Positions 1 through 7,316 of a stretch of 19,870 nucleotides of DNA are shown here, piece after piece. The stretch is taken from NCBI GenBank assembly GCA_040512755.1, contig JBEVEP010000174.1, forward strand, positions 1 to 19,870, written 5' to 3'. Each line of letters opens with the position of its first letter. Within the stretch, counting starts at the first letter, position 1. A program made the position numbers and the translations under genes. The DNA comes from JBEVEP01 sp040512755 (GTDB taxonomy: Bacteria > Pseudomonadota > Alphaproteobacteria > Rhizobiales > Rhizobiaceae). The notes below the pieces were generated by a model. It saw nothing but the letters and a program-made list of their open reading frames with translations. It did no database searches and was not told the origin of the DNA.

Positions 1-90
1 AATTTTCATCCGAGGCCCGGGCCCGCTTCGCGGCTCCCCCGCACCGGCAGAGGCCACCGCGGGGGCCCCGACGATCGGGCAAGACCACCG

Positions 91-149
91 GCGGGGCGCT
101 GGGAAGGCGCCATACATTTACTTTACGAGGTGCCAACCCAGCGCCCCGC
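91..149. repeat. Long imperfect inverted repeat (hairpin) in left non-coding region
   Basis: Positions 91-103 are a perfect reverse complement of 137-149 (13 bp, GC-rich). Inside that, after an AA/AA internal mismatch, GGCGCC (106-111) pairs with GGTGCC (129-134) with one G-U pair. The loop (112-128) is AT-rich. A smaller stem lies just to the left (CCCCCGC at 36-42 with GCGGGGG at 59-65), and a GC-rich palindrome lies near 14-25. No U-tract follows the main stem on either strand, so a simple intrinsic terminator is not supported. It lies about 145 bases downstream of the flavin reductase stop. I see no gene in 1-294 and nothing else I can name there. Confidence 0.7.
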
Positions 150-294
150 TTCCCGACTGCCTCAACAGCCAGACCGGAAACGGGGCGTGGCGATGAAGGA
201 GTGCGGCTGTGCGCTTTCAATAAGGATGAATAATGGGGAGCTCAGAAACGCCAGAAGGACTACTCATTCGCTCCCAGCGATGTCGACGTTCAAC

Positions 295-903
295 CTAATC
301 CTTGCCCCAGCGCGGCCGGCGCATGGCGAAGGTCGCATCGATGGTCGCGTAATCCATATAGCCCAGCCGCGAGACGTTGCCGGCCTTCACTGCGTCGAAC
401 AGCCCATCCGTCAAATAGGCCTCGTCGATATGGACGCCGACCACCTCGCCAATGACGACATAGACGCCGGCATGCTCTCCATTCAGGCCTCTCGGCTCGA
501 ATATCTGGGTCACCTTGCATTCCAGCGCTGCCGGCGCCTCGGCAACGCGAGGCGGTGCCACCAGCCGGGAGGGTGCCGGCGTCAGTCCCGCATAGCCAAA
601 TTCGCTCACGCCGCGCGGGGCGTCGACTGCGCTCCTGTTCATTTTCACGGCAAGATCGCGGCCGACGAGGTTGGCCACGAATTCACGGGTTTCGCGCGCG
701 AAGCTCGCGCTGTCCTTCTCCCCTTCGGAGGAAAACCATACCAAATGCGGATGCGAGGAAAAGGCGTTGAAAAACGAATAGGGCGCGAGGTTGAGAGCCC
801 CGTCGCGCCCGATCGTCGAAATCCAGCCGATCGGCCGTGGTGCAACGATTGCCTTGAATGGATCGTGCGGCAGGCCGTGACCCTTTTCGGGTTCATAGAA
901 CAT
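295..903 (-). CDS. Flavin reductase-like (FMN-binding split-barrel) protein
   Basis: This 202-residue soluble protein resembles the flavin reductase-like / DIM6-NTAB family, which binds FMN in a split barrel and often supplies reduced flavin or acts as an oxidoreductase of unknown substrate. The N-terminal stretch with HDPFKAIVAPRPIGWIST (about residues 13-30), followed by NLAPYSFFN, is the family's flavin-binding signature. The length is typical. The ATG at 903 is preceded by GGAAGG about 10 bases upstream. It starts 6 bases after the stop of the nitroreductase gene on the same strand, so the two are almost certainly co-transcribed and may share flavin chemistry. The natural substrate cannot be read from sequence. 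Confidence 0.85.
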   Translation of the reverse strand: MFYEPEKGHGLPHDPFKAIVAPRPIGWISTIGRDGALNLAPYSFFNAFSSHPHLVWFSSEGEKDSASFARETREFVANLVGRDLAVKMNRSAVDAPRGVSEFGYAGLTPAPSRLVAPPRVAEAPAALECKVTQIFEPRGLNGEHAGVYVVIGEVVGVHIDEAYLTDGLFDAVKAGNVSRLGYMDYATIDATFAMRRPRWGKD

Positions 904-909
904 AGTTCG

Positions 910-1494
910 CTAGCCTTCCCACGGCCCGGAATAGTTCGAGTAAAGCATTGCCACATCCGGCCGCGGCCGCTCCGCCGGTTTTCCGGAGTAAGAGCCGATG
1001 TGGATGAAGCCGACAACACGCTCATGCGGGGCGAGGCCCAGGATACGCCGGCCTTCCGGCACGTCCGAATACCAATTGGTGATCCAGTTGGTGGCATAGC
1101 CCAAAGCGTTTGCAGCGAGGACGAGGTTCATCGCCGCCGCGCCGCCGGAAAGGAACATTTCCCACTGCGGAATTTTCGGATTTTCCTTCGGGCTGGATAT
1201 GACGCCGATCACCAATGGCGCGCGGGAGAATCGCGCCCTCTCCTGTTGCACACGACCTTCCGGCAGCGGGCCCTCACGTTTCTCGGCCAACTCCGCCAGC
1301 AGCTCTCCGATTCGTTCGCGCGCCTCGCCGCGATAAACGATGAACCGCCAGGGCTCCAGCCGGCCATGATCGGGCACCCGCGACGCGATCCTGATCAACG
1401 TCTCGATTTCGTGGTCCGTCGGCGCAGGTTCCCGCAACTCCGGGATCGGTGCGGAATTCCTCGTGAGCATGAAGTCGATGATCGGCGATGTCAT
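910..1494 (-). CDS. Nitroreductase family protein
   Basis: This 194-residue protein belongs to the FMN-dependent nitroreductase superfamily (NAD(P)H-dependent reduction of nitro compounds, quinones or other electrophiles), close to the YdjA/RutE-like branch. Visible signatures are RIASRVPDHGRLEPWRF near the N-terminus (FMN phosphate contacts), a central GGAAAMNLVLAANALGYATNW, and GFIHIGSY near the C-terminus. A GTG at 1527 would extend the frame by 11 residues. The ATG at 1494 is preferred because AGGAG lies 8 bases upstream, and the extension has no such site. The spacer to the divergent gene at 1620 holds TATAAT on the minus strand (1572-1577), a plausible -10 without a clear -35. It is first gene of a two-gene operon with the flavin reductase. 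Confidence 0.88.
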   Translation of the reverse strand: MTSPIIDFMLTRNSAPIPELREPAPTDHEIETLIRIASRVPDHGRLEPWRFIVYRGEARERIGELLAELAEKREGPLPEGRVQQERARFSRAPLVIGVISSPKENPKIPQWEMFLSGGAAAMNLVLAANALGYATNWITNWYSDVPEGRRILGLAPHERVVGFIHIGSYSGKPAERPRPDVAMLYSNYSGPWEG

Positions 1495-1619
1495 GAAAGG
1501 CTCTCCTGGCTGTCGGCTGAAGCGCACCCAGGAATGTGGTAGGGCTGCTCGGGCTGTAACGTTTTCACGCCATTATACAGGCCTTGAAATTGCCACCGCC
1601 TTGAGCTTCAACGCAAGAG

Positions 1620-2588
1620 ATGTTCACTGCTCCTTCTCGACTGCTGGCAAGGTTTTTTCTGATCGGCGCGCTCGCCGCGCTGGCGCTGCAGGCGTCCGCG
1701 CAAGACGGCCTCAAGGCTGTCGAAGGCCTCAAGCTGCCTGGAATCACCAGCTATGCCCCGGCGCAGCAAGACAAGCCACTGGCCCAGGGGGGCGAAGGCC
1801 AGGTGACATTGTCGGCGCGATTGACGGACGAATCGCCAGAAATCACCCGCGGCCTTGTCTGGCGGATTTTCAAACCCGAGGCCGGCGAGGATGGCAAGCT
1901 GCCGCTTGTTGCCTCCGCCCAAGGGGGAACCAGCGTCTTCACGCTCGAGCCTGGAAGTTATCTTGTGCACGCATCGTTCGGCCGCGCCGGCGCGACCAAG
2001 CGCATTACGGTCGGGCGCGAAGCGAAGGTCGACAATCTGGTGCTGGATGCCGGCGGGCTGAAGCTCGATGCGGTTCTGGCAGGCGGTCTCCGGATACCGT
2101 CGGAGAAGTTGCGTTTCTCGATCTACGAAGTGCAGACGGATGCCAATGGCGATCGGGCTCTGGTCGTTCCCGACGTCAAGCCAAGCACCGTGGTGCGGCT
2201 CAATTCCGGCACGTATCATGTCGTTTCCACCTACGGCGCCGTCAACGCTATCATCCGCTCCGATATACGTGTCGAAGCGGGGAAGCTGACCGAGGCGACC
2301 GTTGAACACCATGCGGCAGAGATCACGCTTAAGCTGGTCCGCGATCATGGCGGCGAGGCGATCGCCGACACATCCTGGTCGATCCTCACGGATTCCGGCG
2401 ATCCAATCCGTGAAAGCGTTGGGGCGTTCGCCTCTATGGTGCTCGCTGAAGGCGAATACACGATCGTGGCGAAGAACCGCGACCGCATCTACCAACGGGA
2501 TTTCTCCGTGGAAGGCGGCCAAAATCAGGAGGTGGAAGTCCTCGCCAACGAATCGACTGGTACGAAGGTTGGCGAAGAAGCCGATTAA
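1620..2588 (+). CDS. Exported hypothetical protein with three tandem beta-rich repeats
   Basis: I do not recognise a named family for this 322-residue protein. Residues 1-27 form a clear Sec signal peptide (basic start, hydrophobic LIGALAALALQ core, ASA cleavage site), so it is probably periplasmic. The mature part seems to contain three related modules at about residues 61-142, 147-229 and 234-308. Each has an aromatic-Ile strand (LVWRIF, LRFSIY, TSWSIL) and later a turn of the form xLExGxYxV (FTLEPGSYLV, VRLNSGTYHV, MVLAEGEYTI). This suggests stacked immunoglobulin-like or carboxypeptidase-regulatory-like beta-sandwiches. An in-frame TGA at 1602 makes the ATG at 1620 the first possible ATG; its Shine-Dalgarno is weak (AAGAG adjacent to the start). 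It converges with thrS and diverges from the nitroreductase gene. Confidence 0.8.
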   Translation: MFTAPSRLLARFFLIGALAALALQASAQDGLKAVEGLKLPGITSYAPAQQDKPLAQGGEGQVTLSARLTDESPEITRGLVWRIFKPEAGEDGKLPLVASAQGGTSVFTLEPGSYLVHASFGRAGATKRITVGREAKVDNLVLDAGGLKLDAVLAGGLRIPSEKLRFSIYEVQTDANGDRALVVPDVKPSTVVRLNSGTYHVVSTYGAVNAIIRSDIRVEAGKLTEATVEHHAAEITLKLVRDHGGEAIADTSWSILTDSGDPIRESVGAFASMVLAEGEYTIVAKNRDRIYQRDFSVEGGQNQEVEVLANESTGTKVGEEAD

Positions 2589-2665
2589 GGCGGCAGTTCC
2601 GTCTTTCGTCGCGTGGCGGCTGTCGTCAAAGTACCAGTTGCGCCTACCTCCACAGGCTTGTGAAG

Positions 2666-2689
2666 GCGGCGGGAAAGAATCCCCGCCGC
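2666..2689 (-). terminator. Candidate hairpin terminator after thrS
   Basis: An 8-bp perfect stem (GCGGCGGG at 2666-2673, CCCGCCGC at 2682-2689) with an 8-base loop lies 12 bases past the thrS stop and 77 bases past the stop of the convergent gene. The U-tract is poor on both strands, so it may act in both directions weakly or simply be a 3' end stabiliser. Confidence 0.4.
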
Positions 2690-2701
2690 ATGCCCCAATT
2701 C

Positions 2702-4690
2702 TCAGGCTGCGGCTTTCGCAGCAGTCTGCTTGCGCCGAAGGTCGGGCGGCAGCGCTTCCCCGGCAAGAAGCGATATAGCCGCCTCGAGTCCGAGCGACTC
2801 CTGCTCGCGCGAGCCTAGGCGTCGGATATTCACAGTGCCCTCCTCCGCCTCCCGCTTGCCGCAGACGAGGATCACCGGAACCTTGGCCAGCGAATGTTCG
2901 CGGACCTTGTAGTTGATCTTCTCGTTGCGCAGGTCGATCTCCACGGACAGGCCCGCCTGCTTCAACCTTTCCACGACGGATTGCGCATAGCCATCGGCCT
3001 CCGATGTGATCGTTGCGACGACGACCTGAACCGGCGCGAACCACAGCGGAAAATGTCCCGAATAGTTCTCGATGAGAATCCCGAGGAAGCGTTCCATCGA
3101 ACCGCAGATTGCACGGTGAACCATGACCGGCTGCTTCTTTTCCGAATCGCTGCCGATGTAGAAGGCGCCGAACCGCTCCGGAAGATTGAAGTCGACCTGG
3201 GTTGTGCCGCATTGCCATTCGCGGCCGATCGCATCGCGCAATACATACTCGAACTTCGGACCGTAAAAGGTACCCTCACCCGGATTGACACCTGTTTTGA
3301 TGCGTCCGCCCGACTCCGCGGCAATCTGGTCCAGAATGCGCGAAAGCACATCTTCGGCGTGATCCCACATCGCGTCAGTGCCCACGCGCTTGTCCGGCCG
3401 CGTGGCGAGCTTCACCGTGATCTCTTCGAAACCGAAATCGGAATAGGTCGTCAGGATCAAGTCGTTGATCTTGAGGCACTCATTGGCGAGCTGCTCCTCG
3501 GTGCAGAATATGTGAGCGTCATCCTGCGTAAAGCCGCGCACACGCATCAGCCCGTGAAGCGCGCCCGAGGGCTCATAACGGTGCACCGCGCCAAATTCCG
3601 CAAGCTTTATAGGAAGATCGCGGTAGGACTTGAGCCCATGCTTGAATATCTGAACATGGCCAGGGCAGTTCATCGGCTTCAAAGCAAAGATCCGGTCGTC
3701 CTCGGTGTCGTCACCTGCGACTTGCACCTTGAACATGTTTTCCTTGTACCAGCCCCAATGACCGGACGTCTCCCAGAGCGACTTGTCGAGCACCTGAGGG
3801 GCATTGACTTCCTGATAGCCCTGCTCATCAAGCCTGCGGCGCATGTACCGGACCAGGTTCTGGAACATCTTCCAGCCTTTGGCATGCCAGAAGACAACAC
3901 CGGGCCCTTCTTCCTGGAAATGGAACAAGTCCATCTCACGTCCGAGGCGGCGATGGTCGCGCTTTTCCGCCTCCTCCAGCATATGAAGGTAATTGTCGAG
4001 CTGAGCCTGATCGGCCCAGGCCGTTCCGTAGATGCGGGTCAGCATGGCGTTGTTGCTGTCGCCGCGCCAATAAGCGCCCGCGACCTTCATCAGCTTGAAC
4101 ACGCTGCCGATCTGCCCCGTCGAAGCCATATGCGGCCCGCGGCAGAGGTCGAACCAGTCGCCCTGAAAGTAGATCTTGAGGTCCTGGTCTTCGGGAATAG
4201 CGTCGATCAGTTCAACCTTGTAGGCCTCACCTTTGTCGCGAAAAACCTTCCTTGCCTTGTCGCGCGACCAGACCTCCTTGGTGAAGGGACTGTTTCGGGC
4301 GATGATTTCCCGCATTTTCTTCTCGATTGCAGGGAAATCGTCCGGCGTGAACGGTTCGTTGCGCGCGAAATCGTAATAGAAGCCGTTGTCGATCACCGGG
4401 CCAATCGTCACCTGCGTTCCCGGCCACAATTCCTGGACGGCCTCGGCAAGCACGTGCGCGCAGTCATGCCGGATTAGCTCAAGCGCACGAGGATCGTCGC
4501 GGGTCACGATTTCCACCTGTCCGGACCGTCCCAGAGGATCGGAAAGATCGCGTACTGTGCCGTCAATCGCGTAGGCGACCGCCTTCTTCGCAAGCGACTT
4601 GGAGATCGACTCGGCAAGCTGAGCACCGGTCATCGCCGCGTCATAGCCACGGACGGAACCATCGGGAAATTTCAGGGAAACGTCAGGCAT
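2702..4690 (-). CDS. thrS: Threonyl-tRNA synthetase
   Basis: This 662-residue class II aminoacyl-tRNA synthetase charges tRNA-Thr and has the full bacterial architecture. A TGS domain covers residues 1-65. The editing domain follows (about 70-230), with its zinc-like HxxxH (H75, H79) plus C183 and H187. The catalytic core (about 245-545) has the three zinc ligands C342 (in MNCPGH), H393 (in DDAHIF) and H525, motif 2 around FGAVHRYEPSG, and motif 3 in CGSMERFLGILIEN. The C-terminal anticodon-binding domain runs from about 550 to the end. Length is as expected. The ATG at 4690 has GGAG 9-12 bases upstream. yidD lies upstream on the same strand with a 121-base gap. I see no threonyl leader RNA structure that I could defend. 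Confidence 0.98.
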   Translation of the reverse strand: MPDVSLKFPDGSVRGYDAAMTGAQLAESISKSLAKKAVAYAIDGTVRDLSDPLGRSGQVEIVTRDDPRALELIRHDCAHVLAEAVQELWPGTQVTIGPVIDNGFYYDFARNEPFTPDDFPAIEKKMREIIARNSPFTKEVWSRDKARKVFRDKGEAYKVELIDAIPEDQDLKIYFQGDWFDLCRGPHMASTGQIGSVFKLMKVAGAYWRGDSNNAMLTRIYGTAWADQAQLDNYLHMLEEAEKRDHRRLGREMDLFHFQEEGPGVVFWHAKGWKMFQNLVRYMRRRLDEQGYQEVNAPQVLDKSLWETSGHWGWYKENMFKVQVAGDDTEDDRIFALKPMNCPGHVQIFKHGLKSYRDLPIKLAEFGAVHRYEPSGALHGLMRVRGFTQDDAHIFCTEEQLANECLKINDLILTTYSDFGFEEITVKLATRPDKRVGTDAMWDHAEDVLSRILDQIAAESGGRIKTGVNPGEGTFYGPKFEYVLRDAIGREWQCGTTQVDFNLPERFGAFYIGSDSEKKQPVMVHRAICGSMERFLGILIENYSGHFPLWFAPVQVVVATITSEADGYAQSVVERLKQAGLSVEIDLRNEKINYKVREHSLAKVPVILVCGKREAEEGTVNIRRLGSREQESLGLEAAISLLAGEALPPDLRRKQTAAKAAA

Positions 4691-4734
4691 TCTCTTCTCC
4701 TATCCAGTCCCGCAAACGAGCGCGGGTGGTGATT

Positions 4735-4754
4735 GCCGGGACGTGCTGCCCGGC
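4735..4754 (-). terminator. Small hairpin between yidD and thrS
   Basis: GCCGGG (4735-4740) pairs perfectly with CCCGGC (4749-4754) around an 8-base loop, between the yidD stop and the thrS start. There is no U-tract in the direction of transcription. It could attenuate read-through from yidD or sit in the thrS leader. Confidence 0.25.
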
Positions 4755-4811
4755 GCGAGCGGTCTTTTAGGGGGAGTTTGCCGAGGCGTAAAGATTCAGG
4801 CGCGAACAAAA

Positions 4812-5177
4812 CTAACGTTTTGCGTTGCTGCCAATCCGCCAATATCGCCAAGGTGCATACCAGACATACGGCGCAGCGAGAGAATGTGGCACGTTGTCGA
4901 TGCCATGCGTTCCACCGGGACCGCAGCGCGCGACCCGAAAAAGCGCCATCCAGCCACCCGCCCAGAGCCCGTGCCTGGCGATCGCCTCGTAGGCATATTC
5001 TGAACAGGTCGGCAGATGCCGGCAGGAATTGCCAATAAATCCCGACAAGGTCAGTTGGTAGGTTCGCACGACAACAGTGCCAAGAACACGGCCAGGTGTC
5101 TTGCGCCATGGGCCGGGCCAGTTGCGGCCCCGCGCCGGATGGTTCGCGGTGTGTGCATTCTTGCGATCCTGGTTCAA
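4812..5177 (-). CDS. yidD: Membrane protein insertion efficiency factor YidD
   Basis: This 121-residue protein matches the YidD family (formerly 'alpha-hemolysin domain'), a small inner-membrane-associated factor that assists YidC-dependent insertion. The core signature is seen: RTYQLTLSGFIGNSCRHLPTC then SEYAYEAIARHG, with cysteines C52, C58 and C85, and a closing RCGPGGTHGIDNVP. It is longer than the E. coli protein (85 residues) at both ends; the N-terminal GRNWPGPWRKTPG block is, from memory, typical of rhizobial forms and argues for a start at or above the TTG at 5177. No strong ribosome binding site precedes that TTG, so the exact start is uncertain. It is not in the rpmH-rnpA-yidC locus here but next to thrS. 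Confidence 0.9.
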   Translation of the reverse strand: MNQDRKNAHTANHPARGRNWPGPWRKTPGRVLGTVVVRTYQLTLSGFIGNSCRHLPTCSEYAYEAIARHGLWAGGWMALFRVARCGPGGTHGIDNVPHSLAAPYVWYAPWRYWRIGSNAKR

Positions 5178-5245
5178 TGCCAGGTCCGTGCTAGCTCGTT
5201 CATGCGTCCATAAATGTCAATTCGAAACACCCTACGCAATGTCCG

Positions 5246-5407
5246 CTACAGTCGGCGCTCACCGTCAGCTCGCCGATGTCCACGGCGGATTGTGCGTTCA
5301 GGGCCAGAGGACTGGTCTGTGCGTGGCGGGAAACCACCGCGAACGCCGCCATTCTGCAGAGTCAGAATGCGCAGCACGTCTTCTATAATGTCGAGGATCT
5401 CAAACAT
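5246..5407 (-). CDS. Candidate small ORF of unknown function
   Basis: A 53-codon frame begins with ATG at 5407, preceded by AAAGGAGT 7 bases upstream, one of the best ribosome binding sites in the window. The first 17 residues (MFEILDIIEDVLRILTL) look like an amphipathic helix. The rest is Arg/Gly-rich and looks like out-of-frame sequence. An overlapping minus-strand frame (5200-5352, 50 codons) is also open. One reading is that the helix is the N-terminus of a gene broken by a frameshift. It starts 86 bases from the LysR pseudogene start, in the divergent position typical of a LysR target. I recognise no family. Confidence 0.3.
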   Translation of the reverse strand: MFEILDIIEDVLRILTLQNGGVRGGFPPRTDQSSGPERTIRRGHRRADGERRL

Positions 5408-5474
5408 CGTTCGGACTCCTTTGCCCGGCATTAGACCGCGGCTGGTCAGGGTCCTCAAACGAGAATAACTTCCG

Positions 5475-5491
5475 CCTCACATGACTTGAGG
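5475..5491. promoter_or_regulatory. Putative LysR-type T-N11-A operator
   Basis: CCTCA (5475-5479) and TGAGG (5487-5491) form a perfect 5-bp dyad with a 7-base centre. T5477 and A5489 are exactly 11 bases apart, which is the classical LysR-family binding box. It lies immediately before the start of the LysR pseudogene and 68 bases upstream of the divergent small ORF, the normal position for such an operator. Short dyads of this kind arise by chance, so this rests on position as much as sequence. Confidence 0.4.
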
Positions 5492-5493
5492 TT

Positions 5494-5964
5494 ATGCAAC
5501 TGGAGGCGCACTAAGGAGCTTCGAAGCAGCAGGACGACACTCGAGCGTCGGCCGGGCTGCGGAAGAGCTTTTTTTGTGTCTCGAGCCGCTGTCAGCCGGC
5601 AGATTCGAGAGCTCGAGACCTTCCTCGGCAAACCCTTGTTCGAGCGCCTGCACCGCAAGGTCGTATTGACCGAAGTCGACGCCGCACTTCTTCAAGGCAG
5701 CGGGAATTCCCGACCTGTCGGCTCAACGGGGCCCGATCTTTCCGGATGCTGCTCTCGCCGCCCACGCAGCATGGCGTAGCACTCGGTGACAGGTTGCTGA
5801 ACGGCGATGACTTGCGGACCCGGCGCCTCATTAAGCCCTTCGATTTGGAGGTGCGTTATGGCGCCTATTGACTTGTGGCGCCTGACTTTTCCGTTCTCAG
5901 TAAGCCTGTCCGGTCGCTTGCCGCTCGGCTCCGAACGGAGGTCGTGGCCAGCATGCGCGCTTAG
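5494..5964 (+). pseudogene. LysR-family transcriptional regulator (GcvA/AmpR-like), decayed
   Basis: Pieces of a LysR regulator are readable in three frames. From 5508, frame one gives ALRSFEAAGRHSSVGRAAEEL. After a run of seven T (5569-5575) the helix-turn-helix continues in another frame as VSRAAVSRQIRELETFLGK then PLFERLHRKVVLTEV. A five-T run would restore the frame. From about 5764 a third frame reads HGVALGDRLLNGDDL then RTRRLIKPFDLEVRYGAY, the usual C-terminal end of GcvA-like proteins. It is interrupted by TGA at 5869-5871 where a Trp is expected, and ends at TAG 5962-5964. About 150 residues of effector domain are missing between the two parts (junction near 5690-5740). A start at 5494 needs a further 2-base shift near 5509. 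Its stop overlaps the stop of the convergent scaffold-protein gene. Confidence 0.85.
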
Positions 5965-6407
5965 GCTGCCTCTTCGGCACGTTTCTTTTCGATCTGGCCA
6001 ATGGCGTCCACCACAGCGTCGAACGTTAGCATGGTCGAAGCATGGCGGGCCCTGTAGTCGCGAACCGGTTCCAAATACTTCAGGTCGCCAAAGCGGCCCT
6101 CCGGCGGCACACCGTTCTCCTTCAGCATGCGGAGCATGGTCTCGCGGACTTCCCGCAATTCATTCGCGGTCGCACCGATGACGTTGGCGGCCATGATCGA
6201 GGAAGATGCCTGCCCGAGTGCACAAGCTTTCACGTCATGCGCGAAGTCGGTGACGATGCCGTCCCGCATCTTGAGGTCGACAACGACGGTCGAGCCGCAA
6301 AGCTTCGAATGGGCCATGGCGGTCGCATCCGGATCGGTCAGCCGGCCTATCCGCGCGATATTCCCGGCAAAACCGAGAATTTTCGCGTTGTAGACATCAT
6401 CGATCAT
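5961..6407 (-). CDS. IscU/NifU-like iron-sulfur cluster assembly scaffold protein
   Basis: This 148-residue protein matches the IscU/SufU/NifU N-terminal family, which holds nascent Fe-S clusters or relays sulfur. The first two conserved cysteines are present: C37 (KLCGS) and C62 (DVKACALGQASSS). The usual Asp after CG is Ser39, and where the third Cys is expected (K-C-A of SufU/IscU) the sequence reads RARHAST, a His near residue 122. So it is a divergent member, possibly a Zn-bound or SufU-like factor. The ATG at 6407 is chosen because the family starts with MIDDVYN-like sequence and GGA lies about 6-8 bases upstream; the longer frame to 6815 is not supported. It diverges from folE. Converges with the LysR pseudogene with overlapping stops. 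Confidence 0.88.
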   Translation of the reverse strand: MIDDVYNAKILGFAGNIARIGRLTDPDATAMAHSKLCGSTVVVDLKMRDGIVTDFAHDVKACALGQASSSIMAANVIGATANELREVRETMLRMLKENGVPPEGRFGDLKYLEPVRDYRARHASTMLTFDAVVDAIGQIEKKRAEEAA

Positions 6408-6480
6408 GTTTTTCCATTCCGCCGCCGTTTCGCGAACAGCGCATACCGTTGCCACATCTTTCATTCGGGCAACGAGCACA

Positions 6481-6510
6481 TATATAATGCGGGCAGTCCG
6501 GCAACGACAA
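6481..6510 (-). promoter_or_regulatory. Putative sigma-70 promoter for the IscU-like gene
   Basis: On the minus strand, TTGTCG (6505-6510) and TATATA (6481-6486) are 18 bases apart. Transcription would begin near 6474, giving a leader of about 65 bases to the ATG at 6407. No comparable pair was found for folE on the other strand. Confidence 0.4.
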
Positions 6511-6648
6511 GGCGAGCTCGCGCTCGCCGGAGCTGGGCCTAGACTCGCCGCTTTCGGGACGAGACCGGAATATCCTTCCGAACCCGTAAAAGGCAGTGGT
6601 CCGTTCAACTCGTCCCTCCGTCGAGGGGGACTACGGGAGACGCCTTTG

Positions 6649-7284
6649 ATGGACGCCATAATCACGAACTTTCCGCGCCCGGACGACACCAAGCGGTCCG
6701 ACATCAAGCGCCCGACGCAGGCGGAGGCAGAGGCGGCCGTTCGCACGTTGCTGCTATGGACTGGAGATGACCCAGATCGCGAAGGATTGAAGGATACGCC
6801 GCGCCGCGTTGCCAAAGCCTATCGCGAACTGTTCAGCGGCTATGCCCAGGATCCGGGGGAAGAACTCGGCCGTACGTTCGAAGAGGTCGCCGGCTATGAC
6901 GATCTCGTCCTGGTCAAGGACATCTCTTTTCATTCCCATTGTGAGCACCACATGGTGCCGATCATCGGCAGGGCGCATGTGGGCTATCGTCCTGACGGGC
7001 GCGTTCTCGGTCTGTCGAAGATCGCTCGCGTGGTCGATATCTTCGCGCACAGGCTGCAGACCCAGGAAGCAATGACAGCCCAGATTGCGGGCGTCATTCA
7101 GGACGTGCTAAACCCGCGCGGCGTTGCTGTCATGATTGAAGCCGAGCACATGTGCATGGCTATGCGCGGCATTCGCAAGCAAGGGTCGACCACCCTCACC
7201 TCAACCTTTACCGGTGTGTTCCGGGACAGCCCCGAAGAACAGGTCCGGTTCGTAACCATGGTTCGGGACGGCAGTCGTGGCTGA
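6649..7284 (+). CDS. folE: GTP cyclohydrolase I (FolE)
   Basis: This 211-residue enzyme converts GTP to 7,8-dihydroneopterin triphosphate, the first step to folate and a precursor of queuosine. The zinc ligands C98, H101 (in HSHCEHH) and C169 (in EHMCMAMRG) are intact, as is the catalytic His of HCEHH, so this is the canonical zinc-dependent IA type. Other family blocks seen are REGLKDTPRRVAKAY (44-58) and GLSKIARVVDIFAHRLQTQE (121-140). The ATG at 6649 is supported by GGAG 9 bases upstream; the open frame back to 6406 shows no family similarity. It begins an apparent operon with hisI, 32 bases downstream, and diverges from the IscU-like gene. Confidence 0.97.
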   Translation: MDAIITNFPRPDDTKRSDIKRPTQAEAEAAVRTLLLWTGDDPDREGLKDTPRRVAKAYRELFSGYAQDPGEELGRTFEEVAGYDDLVLVKDISFHSHCEHHMVPIIGRAHVGYRPDGRVLGLSKIARVVDIFAHRLQTQEAMTAQIAGVIQDVLNPRGVAVMIEAEHMCMAMRGIRKQGSTTLTSTFTGVFRDSPEEQVRFVTMVRDGSRG

Positions 7285-7316
7285 ACGCCTTTGCCGGCTC
7301 CCACGAAAGGCCGGCA

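Noticed and set aside
130..1542. 470-codon plus-strand open frame
   Set aside because: It lies antisense to the flavin reductase and nitroreductase genes, has no family-like sequence and no ribosome binding site. Long antisense frames are common in GC-rich genomes.
1608..3218. 536-codon minus-strand open frame
   Set aside because: It overlaps the exported repeat protein antisense and thrS in another frame; both of those have clear signals or motifs.
2894..4477. 527-codon plus-strand open frame
   Set aside because: It is fully antisense to thrS, which has complete catalytic motifs.
6408..6815. N-terminal extension of the IscU-like protein
   Set aside because: It runs across the promoter region and into folE, with no family similarity. 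The start at 6407 fits homologue length.
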